Assembly: GCA_002435835.1 (NCBI GenBank)
Contig: DIVM01000075.1
Coordinates: forward strand, 1-35,752
DNA: 35,752 nt
Direction of reading: 5' to 3'
Origin: Firmicutes bacterium UBA6132
GTDB taxonomy: Bacteria; Bacillota_A; Clostridia; Tissierellales; Sedimentibacteraceae
Below the pieces are notes generated by a model. The model saw nothing but the letters and a program-made list of their open reading frames with translations. It searched no databases and was not told where the DNA came from. The position numbers and the translations under genes are program-made. Position 1 is the first letter of the stretch, and the number at the start of each line of letters is the position of its first letter. Shown one piece after another: positions 23,946 to 32,709 of this stretch.

Positions 23946-25016
23946 ATGTATCCAAGATTAATTATAGATTTAAAAAAAATAGAAAATAACTTAAACAAAA
24001 CAATTGAAATAGTTGAGTCAGCAGGATGTTCTTTAATGATAGTAACAAAAGGTTACTGTGCTGACATGGAAATATATAAAATATTAAATGAATCAAATAT
24101 TGATTATATAGCGGATTCAAGAATCCAAAACTTGAAAAAATATAGTGATTCAAAAAAAGAAAAGGTATTACTACGTCTTCCTATGATTTCAGAAGCAGAT
24201 GAAGTTGTTAGATATGCTGATGTTTCATTAAACTCTGAACTTAAAACTATTGAAATATTAAATGATGAAGCTGAAAAACAAAGCAAAACTCATAAAATAA
24301 TTTTAATGATTGATTTAGGAGATTTACGAGAAGGCATATTCTTTAAAAATGAAAATGAGATATTTGAAACAATAGAAGAAATTTTGAAATTAAAAAATGT
24401 TAAATTGCTTGGTATTGGAGTTAACTTAACATGTTATGGTGCAGTTATTCCAAAAAATGAGAATTTATCTATTTTAGTTGAATTAAAAAATAAAATCGAA
24501 AATAAATTCAATATTAAACTGGATGTTGTTTCTGGTGGAAATTCAAGCTCGGTTCATTTAATAGACAAAAAAGAACTACCAGAAGGAATAAACAATTTAA
24601 GAATAGGTGAAGCATTTTTATTAGGAAATGAAACATCTTATTCACAAAAATTGGATGGTTTTAATGATGATGCTTTTGTCCTACAAGTAGAAATAATTGA
24701 ATTAAAAGAAAAACAGTCCGTTCCTATAGGAGAAACAGGTGTTGATGCATTTGGTAACAAACCTGTTTACGAAGACAGAGGTATTAGAAAAAGAGCCATA
24801 ATAGCAGTAGGTAAACAGGATATTGATTCTGACAATCTACATCCTATAGACTCTAAGATAGACATCATTGGAGCAAGCTCGGACCACACGATACTGGATG
24901 TAACAAATTCAGATACTGACTATAAAGTAGGAGATATCCTTAAATTTAAACTCAGCTATTCAAGTTTGTTAAGAGCCACAACGAGTGAGTATATAAGCAG
25001 GACTTATGTAAAATAA
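23946..25016 (+). CDS. orr: Ornithine racemase
   Basis: 356 aa PLP enzyme with the alanine-racemase N-terminal TIM-barrel fold (fold type III). The PLP lysine is K35 in MIVTKGYCAD, and phosphate-binding residues lie around VSGGNSSSVH and NNLRIGEAFLLG. It supplies D-ornithine for OraS/OraE. Length and sequence fit the clostridial ornithine racemases; the C-terminal part carries a small beta domain (VPIGETGVDAFG onward). RBS TGGAGG overlaps the upstream stop. Last gene of the operon, followed by a terminator. Confidence 0.94.
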   Translation: MYPRLIIDLKKIENNLNKTIEIVESAGCSLMIVTKGYCADMEIYKILNESNIDYIADSRIQNLKKYSDSKKEKVLLRLPMISEADEVVRYADVSLNSELKTIEILNDEAEKQSKTHKIILMIDLGDLREGIFFKNENEIFETIEEILKLKNVKLLGIGVNLTCYGAVIPKNENLSILVELKNKIENKFNIKLDVVSGGNSSSVHLIDKKELPEGINNLRIGEAFLLGNETSYSQKLDGFNDDAFVLQVEIIELKEKQSVPIGETGVDAFGNKPVYEDRGIRKRAIIAVGKQDIDSDNLHPIDSKIDIIGASSDHTILDVTNSDTDYKVGDILKFKLSYSSLLRATTSEYISRTYVK

Positions 25017-25036
25017 TGAAATTAAATTTTCTAATA

Positions 25037-25093
25037 AAAAACGATAAGAATTAATGTTGTAAACATAAAACATATAATTCATTATCGTTTTTT
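25037..25093 (+). terminator. Terminator of the ornithine operon
   Basis: AAAACGATAA (25037-25046) pairs with TTATCGTTTT (25082-25091), continued by a T-run. The internal AATTA/TAATT bases extend the stem; the loop is large. Confidence 0.8.
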
Positions 25094-25174
25094 GCTTACT
25101 TAAACAAAATGTAATATTTTGTATATATATTTTGCGGTATAATAAGATAACTTAAAATAAAGGGGGAAAAGAAA

Positions 25175-27283
25175 ATTAAAAATAAAAATTTATTTTTAAG
25201 AATTATTATTTCATTAGTAATGATTCTAACATTTACAGTAATTAAATCTGATGAAGTTTCGGCAAGCAGTTCTATAAAACTTATAGTTGACGGTGAAGAT
25301 TTAACTAATACTATAGAACCAATTATAGTTAATGATAGAACTCTTGTTCCTATCCGTGTGGTGGCAGAGAAATTAGGAGCGGAAGTAATTTGGAACAATG
25401 ATGAAAGAACTGTTGAAATCACTAAAGGTGATAGTTACATGCTTCTTAGAATTGATTCCTTTTTAACAGAATTTAGAAAAGATTCTGTTACATCATATAA
25501 GATTAATGATGTACAAGCTAAAATTATTAATAACAGAACTTATATACCACTTCGTATTGTAAGCAATGGATTAGGAGTAGGTATTGAGTGGGACAATTCT
25601 ACAAGAACTGTGTTAGTTGATTCTACTAAAACTTCCAGTGTAAAGCCATTATTTAATTTTAATATTTCATCCATAAATAATGGACAAGTAATAACAGGTA
25701 AAATAAATTTGCAGTCTATAATTCTAAGTACATTACCGAATAATGCAAAAGAAATAAAATATATTTTGCTAAATCCTGATACTGCAAGAGGAATTGTTGT
25801 TGCAAGGGGTAATGATTTTAGTACTTCTTATGATTGGAAACCAAGCTTAGAAGATAATGGTCAAAGAGTTTTAGTAGCTGCAATTTATGATTCAAATGGA
25901 AAACTTATTTGCGGTGATGCTATTGATGTAAAAATTAAAATTAATCCTTCAGTAAAATTAAAAGGAATAAGTGAAAATGATAAAATAAATACTACAACTG
26001 CATTAAGCACTGAAGTAAATTTTTCAGCTTCATATGTTATATATGAAATGAAAAATGCTTTGACAAATGAAGTAGTTTATACATCTCCAAAATGGAATCC
26101 TGAAGATACATTTTCGTTAGTTCCATATATGGAAGATAATGATGGTTTATCCATAAGATCAATTGCATATGATTCAAATAACAATGCATATTATAGTGAG
26201 TTTGTAAATATTGATGTTAATGTAACTCCTGAATATTCATTAAAAGGTGTTTCAAATAATCAAGTTATAGATAAACCTGTTGTATTAAGAGCTTCAACTA
26301 ATTTTAATGTTAGTGAAATTGAATATGTTTTAAAAGATACTGCTACTAAAACAGAAACTGTATTAAAAAAAGTTAATAGCGGAAGTTTTGAATGGTATCC
26401 TACTATATTAGAATCAGGAAGCAAAGAGCTATATATTAGAATTAAGGATAAACTTAATAATACATATACAAGTGCTCCAGTTTATGTAACTGTTTCAGGT
26501 ACGCCTAAAATAATGCTTCAAGGTGCAGGACCTAATCAGGTTGTATCCGGTCCTATGAGTTTAAAAGTATTGAGCAATGTACCTTTAAATAGCATAAAAT
26601 TTATTTTTTATAATCCTATAACTAAAAAAGATTATGTAGTAGCAAAGGGCATTGACTACTTAGCTACTTACACTTATACTCCATCAAATGTATCAGTTGG
26701 AAATTGGAAAATAAGAGCAGTAGGCATGTATAATTCACAAGAAATTGTTACTGAAGAAGTTCCAATAACTATTTATTTAGGTAAAACATATGGAGCTGGG
26801 CCTATTATTGAAAAAAGTAAATTTCTTGATTTTGCATCAAATTTAGCAGTTAATACTTGGGAAAAAACAGGTATGTCTGCAGCATTACAAACAGCACAAG
26901 CAATACTTGAAACAGGTTGGGGGCAAAGTGTTCCAGTGGATAAATATAATGGACAATTTTCATATAATTTATTTGGTATAAAAGGAATAGGTACTAAAGG
27001 GTCTGTTACTTCAAATACTTGGGAAGAGTATAATGGTGTGTCTTATAGAATAGATGATAAATTTAGGGCATATAACAGCGTAGAAGAGAGTTGGGATGAC
27101 CATAATGATTTGCTTCTTATGAAAGAAAGATATGGCATATATAGAGATGTAATGCATGATAGTACCAAAGGTGCATGGGCATTAAGAAAAGCAGGATATG
27201 CTACAGATTCAAGTTATCCTATAAAACTTATGGATATTATTAAATTATATGATTTGAAAAAATTAGATGAAATAGGCATTTAA
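25175..27283 (+). CDS. Secreted cell-wall glucosaminidase with stalk domains (ATT start)
   Basis: About 702 aa. A signal peptide (IKNKNLFLRIII.. to SASS) leads into a pair of copper-amine-oxidase-N-type repeats (LIVDGEDL..NDRTLVPIRVVAEKLGA..W and the second copy with NNRTYIPLRIVSNGLG; residues about 35-155), a wall-anchoring domain common in clostridia. Four beta-sandwich-like repeats of about 95 residues follow, starting at SINNGQVI, LKGISEND, LKGVSNNQ and LQGAGPNQ. A C-terminal glucosaminidase (PF01832-like) domain has catalytic E579 in AILETGWG. It cleaves peptidoglycan glycan strands. Start: the first ATG (25220) is inside the signal peptide with no RBS, whereas ATT at 25175 lies 8 bases after AGGGGG and restores a complete signal peptide. 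Confidence 0.85.
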   Translation: MKNKNLFLRIIISLVMILTFTVIKSDEVSASSSIKLIVDGEDLTNTIEPIIVNDRTLVPIRVVAEKLGAEVIWNNDERTVEITKGDSYMLLRIDSFLTEFRKDSVTSYKINDVQAKIINNRTYIPLRIVSNGLGVGIEWDNSTRTVLVDSTKTSSVKPLFNFNISSINNGQVITGKINLQSIILSTLPNNAKEIKYILLNPDTARGIVVARGNDFSTSYDWKPSLEDNGQRVLVAAIYDSNGKLICGDAIDVKIKINPSVKLKGISENDKINTTTALSTEVNFSASYVIYEMKNALTNEVVYTSPKWNPEDTFSLVPYMEDNDGLSIRSIAYDSNNNAYYSEFVNIDVNVTPEYSLKGVSNNQVIDKPVVLRASTNFNVSEIEYVLKDTATKTETVLKKVNSGSFEWYPTILESGSKELYIRIKDKLNNTYTSAPVYVTVSGTPKIMLQGAGPNQVVSGPMSLKVLSNVPLNSIKFIFYNPITKKDYVVAKGIDYLATYTYTPSNVSVGNWKIRAVGMYNSQEIVTEEVPITIYLGKTYGAGPIIEKSKFLDFASNLAVNTWEKTGMSAALQTAQAILETGWGQSVPVDKYNGQFSYNLFGIKGIGTKGSVTSNTWEEYNGVSYRIDDKFRAYNSVEESWDDHNDLLLMKERYGIYRDVMHDSTKGAWALRKAGYATDSSYPIKLMDIIKLYDLKKLDEIGI

Positions 27284-27285
27284 TA

Positions 27286-27332
27286 AACAACCGGGCTGTC
27301 ATATGAGAATATGTCAATCCGGTTGTTTTTAG
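27286..27332. terminator. Bidirectional terminator
   Basis: AACAACCGG (27286-27294) pairs with CCGGTTGTT (27319-27327), with an inner GTCATAT/ATATGTC stem. It is T-rich on the plus side. It serves the glucosaminidase gene and possibly the convergent glycosyltransferase. Confidence 0.88.
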
Positions 27333-27341
27333 TTATAAATA

Positions 27342-28388
27342 CTATTTTGTTTTATCAGATGAAATGTCAGATAATTGTAAAAGACGTTTTATTATTTTAT
27401 TTTCTTTTTCTATATAATGCTTTTCATCAGATTTTATTATGTCTTTGAAGTTTTCTTTATTATAATTTTTTGACCTTCTTAAGACTTCTTTTAATTTTTC
27501 ATCTTTAAATATATATTTTATATTATTAATTTTATATTTAAGTTTAGCATCGTTTTTTTTCATTTCGTTGTTTACCGCACATGCAGCCATAGCAATGTAT
27601 CTTGAATCAAGTCTGTTTTGCATAATTTCATCTAAGTCAGCCTCTTTAATTAAATTTTCTAAAATATTGTGAACTTTAACTTGATCCATCCACATTTTTT
27701 TATTGTACTTATGTAAAGAGGAACTTTTATTTTTCATATAATGATAGTAAAAACCTCTGTCTATACAAACTTTATCACAGTAAATTAAAGCTTCAATAGT
27801 AAAAAGTAAATCCTCCATTATTGTAATTTTAGGTATAAATCTTAAATTATATTGATCTATAAAACTCTTCTTATATAAACATCTCCAAACACAGCCCATT
27901 ACGTAGTGATATTTTGGAAAATCATTTACACCTACCATATTACATATTAAATCGTTAATAATGTCTAATTTTCCTAAAACATTTTTTTTGATTTTCAATG
28001 TTTTTTTGGTTATTTTTATTTTGCTATCTTTTGAATAATTACAAAAGGCAATATTGCAATCATATTTTTCAATTGTGTTTAACATATTTTCATACATGTT
28101 ATTTTCAATCCAATCATCTGGATCAACAAAACCTATGTATTTACCTGAAGCAGCTTTAATACCAGTATTTCTTGCTACAGAAACGCCTTCATTTATTTTA
28201 TCTATTATTATTATACGGTCATCTTTTTTTTGATATTCTTTTAATATTTTAAGGCTGTTATCTTTAGAACCATCATTTACAAGAATTATTTCGATGTTTT
28301 TATATGTTTGATTTATTAAACTATCCAAACATCTTTTTAAATATTTTTCTACATTATAAACAGGAACTATAATACTTATTAAACTCAT
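27342..28388 (-). CDS. Family 2 glycosyltransferase
   Basis: 348 aa GT-A glycosyltransferase. The nucleotide-sugar domain (about 1-220) opens SLISIIVPVYNVEKYLKRC, carries LVNDGSKDNS, and has the metal-binding VDPDDW (DxD-type). The C-terminal region is helical and lysine-rich, with no membrane helix, so it is cytoplasmic or peripheral. GTG at 28397 is in frame, but ATG 28388 lies about 6 bases after GGTG and is preferred. The sugar donor and acceptor cannot be read; such enzymes usually build exopolysaccharide, teichoic acid or capsule. It stands alone, convergent with the glucosaminidase. Confidence 0.88.
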   Translation of the reverse strand: MSLISIIVPVYNVEKYLKRCLDSLINQTYKNIEIILVNDGSKDNSLKILKEYQKKDDRIIIIDKINEGVSVARNTGIKAASGKYIGFVDPDDWIENNMYENMLNTIEKYDCNIAFCNYSKDSKIKITKKTLKIKKNVLGKLDIINDLICNMVGVNDFPKYHYVMGCVWRCLYKKSFIDQYNLRFIPKITIMEDLLFTIEALIYCDKVCIDRGFYYHYMKNKSSSLHKYNKKMWMDQVKVHNILENLIKEADLDEIMQNRLDSRYIAMAACAVNNEMKKNDAKLKYKINNIKYIFKDEKLKEVLRRSKNYNKENFKDIIKSDEKHYIEKENKIIKRLLQLSDISSDKTK

Positions 28389-28530
28389 ATTTATCACCGT
28401 TATTTATTTTAATTAATTAAAAGTATATCATTAATAAATTTACTGTCAACTAAAATAAAAAAGGATTTAATTTTGGTTTGAATCTAAAAAGTTTACATTT
28501 TATATAAAATTTAATAATTAATTGATGTTA

Positions 28531-28559
28531 TTGTATTTCTAAAATAATTATATTATAAT
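28531..28559 (+). promoter_or_regulatory. Sigma-A promoter of the YesM/YesN-type system
   Basis: -35 TTGTAT (28531-28536), 17-base spacer, -10 TATAAT (28554-28559), 34 bases before the kinase start. Confidence 0.7.
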
Positions 28560-28593
28560 TTAATTAAATTATTAATAAATACGAGGAGCATTA

Positions 28594-30303
28594 ATGAAAT
28601 TACAAACAAAACTGACTGTAATTTTTGCCGTATGTTTAACAGCAATATTCAGCATATCTGGCTTTGTTATAAGCCAACGAATAGATACTTACAACCACAA
28701 GCTGACAAAAAACCTTAGTACACAATTAATAGAATCAAAGGCAAATGAAGCAGGAGCATGGCTAAAACAAAGAATTCGTGAATTGCATATTATCAGCAAA
28801 ACACCAACTGTTGTTTCAATGGAAGATGAAGCATTAAAAAAATATGTTACACAGCTTAGCCGGGATATGGATTCATATTATGGCAATAATTATGGTACAT
28901 TTGGAATAAATCGATTGGATGGATTGGAATATATTACTGACAGCCAAACTATCGATGTATCGGACCGTGATTATTTTAAAGAAATGCTGACATCTAATGC
29001 TGAATATATAATAAGCAAACCTATAATATCAAAAACAGACCAAAGTTTTATAACAGTTGCATGTTACCCAATATTTAACGAAACTTCAGAAAAAATAGGA
29101 TTTGTAGCTGCATCAATTTCCTTGAAAAAATTGACTGAATTAACTGACAATTTATCATTTTACAATGGAAACTCTTTAATTGCAGACAGTACAGGTTCCA
29201 TATACACTCTTACTGACAAAAATATGACAGAAAATTTAATTCAGGATATTGTTAATAATGTTCCAAAAGACTCAGCAGTAACATTGACCACTCAAAAACT
29301 GACAGGTATAAATAGTGATTATATGGTATTTTATGCCCCAATACCAAACTCACCTAACTGGTATTTATGTACTGTTGTACGTGAAGCTGAATTATTCAGA
29401 GATACAACTTTGCTAAAACTTTCACTGATTTTTATTTGGATACTCATTTTGGCGGTTGCTATTTTTGTAAGTTATTTAGCTAGTCATTTTGCTACTAAAA
29501 GAATTACAGCTTTAAGCGGTGCCATGAAAGATGTTCGCAAAGGAAATTTAGATACATGCATAGCTTTGCAGGGCAATGATGAATTATCCGGGCTTGCAGA
29601 TGATTTTAATGATATGGTAACAGATATAAAGCAGTTGATGAATCAAGTTTATAGTGAACAAAAAGAAAAACGTCAAAGAGAACTTCAAGTTTTGCAGTCT
29701 CAAATCAACCCTCATTTTATATATAACACATTAGATACTTTGCAATGGAAAGCATTAGAATATGGTGCTGATGAAATATCGGACTTAATTTTATCACTTT
29801 CTTCATTTTTCAGGATTTCTTTAAGCAAAGGAAAAGAATTTATCCCTCTTGAAAAAGAATTAGAACATGTTAACAGCTATTTGACCATACAGCATTACAG
29901 ATATAGCGATATTTTAGACTATAAAATTAATTGTTCGAGAAATTTATATTCTTGCTATTTACCAAAATTAATTATTCAGCCTTTAATTGAAAATGCTATT
30001 TATCATGGTATAAAACCAAAACTTAATAAAGGTATTATTACAGTTAATATTTTTGAAGAACAAAATATTTTAAATATAGTTGTTTCTGATGACGGTGTGG
30101 GAATTCCTAAAGAAAAACTAAATAATATCATAAATAATTTAAAAGAACATTTAACAAGTGACAACTATGGTCTGTATAATGTCAGCCAAAGAATTTATTT
30201 GCATTATGGGGATGATTATGGAATATCTATACAAAGCACAAAAAATGAAGGAACAAGCATTACAATAAAAATTCCTGTTAATAAGGAGAATACTAATGTA
30301 TAA
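28594..30303 (+). CDS. Sensor histidine kinase, YesM type
   Basis: 569 aa membrane kinase. TM1 (about 7-27), an extracytoplasmic dCache-like sensor (about 35-270), TM2 (about 275-297), HAMP (about 300-352), a His-kinase domain with phospho-accepting H374 in SQINPHFIYNTLD, and a C-terminal ATPase domain with IENAIYHG (N-box) and DDGVGIP (G1). The SQINPHF motif places it in the LytS/YesM class. In Firmicutes such pairs often sense sugars or cell-envelope signals and regulate nearby transport genes; no sugar ABC locus is visible here. It overlaps its response regulator by 8 bases. Confidence 0.92.
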   Translation: MKLQTKLTVIFAVCLTAIFSISGFVISQRIDTYNHKLTKNLSTQLIESKANEAGAWLKQRIRELHIISKTPTVVSMEDEALKKYVTQLSRDMDSYYGNNYGTFGINRLDGLEYITDSQTIDVSDRDYFKEMLTSNAEYIISKPIISKTDQSFITVACYPIFNETSEKIGFVAASISLKKLTELTDNLSFYNGNSLIADSTGSIYTLTDKNMTENLIQDIVNNVPKDSAVTLTTQKLTGINSDYMVFYAPIPNSPNWYLCTVVREAELFRDTTLLKLSLIFIWILILAVAIFVSYLASHFATKRITALSGAMKDVRKGNLDTCIALQGNDELSGLADDFNDMVTDIKQLMNQVYSEQKEKRQRELQVLQSQINPHFIYNTLDTLQWKALEYGADEISDLILSLSSFFRISLSKGKEFIPLEKELEHVNSYLTIQHYRYSDILDYKINCSRNLYSCYLPKLIIQPLIENAIYHGIKPKLNKGIITVNIFEEQNILNIVVSDDGVGIPKEKLNNIINNLKEHLTSDNYGLYNVSQRIYLHYGDDYGISIQSTKNEGTSITIKIPVNKENTNV

Positions 30304-31036
30304 AATAATTATATGTGATGACGAATTAATAATAAGGAACGGACTTAAAAGTTTAATTGAATCTGCCAATTCAAAATTTGAAATAGCAGGAGTGGCTTCA
30401 AATGGTTTTGAAGCATATCAACAAATTAATGATATTCAGCCTGAAATAGTGTTAATGGATATAAATATGCCCGGTATGACAGGCTTAGAAGTCATCAAAG
30501 AAATATTGCCAACACTGCCATTAACTAAATTTATTATTATTTCAGGATATGATGAATTTGAATATGCACAACAAGCAATAAAATTAAAAGCATATGATTA
30601 TTTGCTTAAGCCAATTGATAAAAAAAATTTGTTTTCTGTTTTAGAAAATGCATGCAATGATTATGCAAAAGAAAAAAAAGTATTTGCTGAAGAACTGACA
30701 AATGAAAATCCAACTGTTCAGAAAAAAGCCATTGATTGCATATACAAAAATTATAATGACAGTGAACTTTCATTAAACACAATTGCTAAACAACTTCATA
30801 TCAGCGAATCATATTTAACACGCATAATAAAAAACAAAACAAATATGAGTTTTTCAGATTTGCTTACTAAAATCAGAATGGAAAAAGCTATTTCTTTGCT
30901 ACTTTCAAATTCTAATTTAACAGTGTTAGAAATATCGGACAGAATTGGATATAAGAGCCAGCATTATTTCAGTAAAGTATTTAAAGCATATACGGGAATG
31001 ACTCCAACTGATTATAAGAAAAATAATAAAAATTAG
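30296..31036 (+). CDS. Response regulator, YesN type (receiver plus AraC HTH)
   Basis: 246 aa. The receiver domain (1-120) has D8, D9 and phospho-acceptor D55 in LMDINMPG and the conserved Lys in YLLKPID. The AraC/XylS DNA-binding domain (about 145-245) has two helix-turn-helix units, LNTIAKQLHISESYLTRI and ISDRIGYKSQHYFSKVFK. It is shorter than many YesN proteins because the middle domain is nearly absent. RBS AAGGAG lies within the kinase end. It is the phosphorylation partner of the overlapping kinase; its target genes are not evident. Confidence 0.93.
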   Translation: MYKIIICDDELIIRNGLKSLIESANSKFEIAGVASNGFEAYQQINDIQPEIVLMDINMPGMTGLEVIKEILPTLPLTKFIIISGYDEFEYAQQAIKLKAYDYLLKPIDKKNLFSVLENACNDYAKEKKVFAEELTNENPTVQKKAIDCIYKNYNDSELSLNTIAKQLHISESYLTRIIKNKTNMSFSDLLTKIRMEKAISLLLSNSNLTVLEISDRIGYKSQHYFSKVFKAYTGMTPTDYKKNNKN

Positions 31037-31074
31037 TGCAATAGACAACGAAAACTTTATGCATTTAAATTAAG

Positions 31075-31119
31075 AGAACCTTTTAAAACATAAAATATGT
31101 TATAAAAGGTTCTTTTTTT
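31075..31119 (+). terminator. Terminator after the response regulator
   Basis: AGAACCTTTTA (31075-31085) pairs perfectly with TAAAAGGTTCT (31103-31113), with a further inner ACATA/TATGT stem, followed by a T-run. It faces the convergent YjiH-family gene. Confidence 0.9.
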
Positions 31120-31135
31120 ATATGAATGCTATATT

Positions 31136-32446
31136 TTAAAATATAAAATGCAATACAGGTACTGTAAATAAAATTGTCAATATAACTCTTTCCACCCAAA
31201 TCAATAAATAATCTTTCATAGAAAGCGGAATTTCTGTCGCCATCATACAAGGTATTGATGCAGAGAAAAATAATATTTCTGAAACGCTCACTACAGCAAT
31301 TGTAAATTTAGTTATAATAGGTGCTTCTGTAACAATTAACGATGGCAAAAACATTTCTGCAATGCTTAAAGCGCTGGCTTTAGCTGCAAGCAATGGTTCT
31401 GGAACTTGAGTTAACAATGTGAAAGGATAATAAATGTATCCTACTACATCAAATATAGGTGTATGTTTAGCTAAAAGTATACCTAATACACCAACTGACA
31501 TAAGTGTCGGTCCTATGGCAAGGGCAAGATTTATACCATCTTTTAAATTATCTACAATGCTTTTCATAATTGTAGGAGCTTTGTCAAAAGCAGCCATACC
31601 TTCTTTATATGCTAATTTAAATCTGTTTCCAGTAACAAACTTTTCAGGATCACCTTTTTGCCCTTCATAATAAGTATCAGGTTTTTTGCTCAAAGGATAA
31701 ATTCTTCCTGTTACAGCAGTAACTATAAATGTAACTACTAATGTTAGCCAGAAATATAACAGCCAATGTTCCATGATACCTAAAGTTTTTGCTACTATAA
31801 CCATGAATGTAGCTGAAACTGTTGAAAATCCTGTTGCAATTATTGCTGATTCTTTGCCAGTATATTTTCCTTCTTTATAAACTCTGTTTGTAATTAATAA
31901 AGCTAATGAATAGCTACCAACAAATGATGCTACTGCATCTATTGCAGATCTGCCTGGAGTTTTCCAAAGAGGTTGCATTACAGGTTGCATAAATACACCT
32001 ATATATTCCATTAATCCGTAATTAACTAAAAATGCAAGGAATATGGAACCAATTGGAACTATTGTAGTTACTGAAATAACTATTTTATTATAAATAAATG
32101 GAATTACATCTGCTTCCATCAATAACGCAGGACCTACATTAAAAATTCCCATAAATACAAATACGATACCTAATAATTTCAATAGTGAAAATACAGTTGA
32201 TGATGTGCTTTTATTCCACGTTTTGTTAATAAAAGGAAGAACACCTCCCACAGTTACAATTATTCCAGCATATACTGGTCCGAAATAAGGTATTTTTTTA
32301 ATTGCATTTACAATATGATCCAATGGTATTGAATTTAAACCATTAACTCTAATTGTTACGAAAAACATAAAAATACCAAACAAAGCGTAGAGAATAAATT
32401 TAAAAGTTTTTATTCCATCAAATTTTCTTTCCATTTTAATATCCAT
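31136..32446 (-). CDS. YjiH-family membrane protein (nucleoside-recognition/Gate domain)
   Basis: 436 aa integral membrane protein with about ten to eleven hydrophobic helices. It contains two Gate (nucleoside-recognition) type segments, one around LMEYIGVFMQPVMQPLWKTPG and SIDAVASFVGSYSLALLI-like sequence, the other near the C-terminus around SVSEILFFSASIPCMM. This arrangement matches the YjiH family, whose transported substrate is unknown. AGGAGG lies about 8 bases before the ATG. It is monocistronic and convergent with the two-component system. The amino-acid-fermenting setting makes a nutrient or ion transport role plausible but unproven. Confidence 0.8.
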   Translation of the reverse strand: MDIKMERKFDGIKTFKFILYALFGIFMFFVTIRVNGLNSIPLDHIVNAIKKIPYFGPVYAGIIVTVGGVLPFINKTWNKSTSSTVFSLLKLLGIVFVFMGIFNVGPALLMEADVIPFIYNKIVISVTTIVPIGSIFLAFLVNYGLMEYIGVFMQPVMQPLWKTPGRSAIDAVASFVGSYSLALLITNRVYKEGKYTGKESAIIATGFSTVSATFMVIVAKTLGIMEHWLLYFWLTLVVTFIVTAVTGRIYPLSKKPDTYYEGQKGDPEKFVTGNRFKLAYKEGMAAFDKAPTIMKSIVDNLKDGINLALAIGPTLMSVGVLGILLAKHTPIFDVVGYIYYPFTLLTQVPEPLLAAKASALSIAEMFLPSLIVTEAPIITKFTIAVVSVSEILFFSASIPCMMATEIPLSMKDYLLIWVERVILTILFTVPVLHFIF

Positions 32447-32475
32447 AATTTTTTCCTCCTAAAATGATTGTTTTT

Positions 32476-32556
32476 GTTTTGCAAAACGATTTCATATTTC
32501 GTTTATTACTTCAAGACAAATTCATTGTAGTATATTTTTAAAATTTTGTCTTTAAA
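32476..32556 (-). promoter_or_regulatory. Promoter and palindrome upstream of the YjiH-family gene
   Basis: On the minus strand: -35 TTTAAA (32556-32551), 16-base spacer, -10 TATACT (32534-32529). Between promoter and RBS lies the perfect 12-bp palindrome GTTTTGCAAAAC (32476-32487), a possible operator. The remainder of 32557-32654 shows nothing recognisable. Confidence 0.4.
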
Positions 32557-32655
32557 CTAAACCGCCGAATAGTTGTACTTTTACGAACTCAATTAAATAT
32601 TTATATGATAAACTTGGTAGATTAGATATCAGAAAACTAATTATATGCATTGCCA

Positions 32656-32686
32656 AAATAAAAGCACCTCCAAATTTTGGAGGTGC
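32656..32686 (-). terminator. Terminator of the BcsA-like glycosyltransferase gene
   Basis: GCACCTCC (32664-32671) and GGAGGTGC (32679-32686) form an 8-bp GC-rich stem with a 7-base loop. On the minus strand it is followed by TTTTATTTT. Confidence 0.9.
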
Positions 32687-32709
32687 ACTTTAATAATCTT
32701 TTATTTACT

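Noticed and set aside
28398..28530. Extra gene or RNA between the GT2 gene and the YesM-type kinase
   Set aside because: The stretch is AT-rich spacer with only the kinase promoter at its right end.
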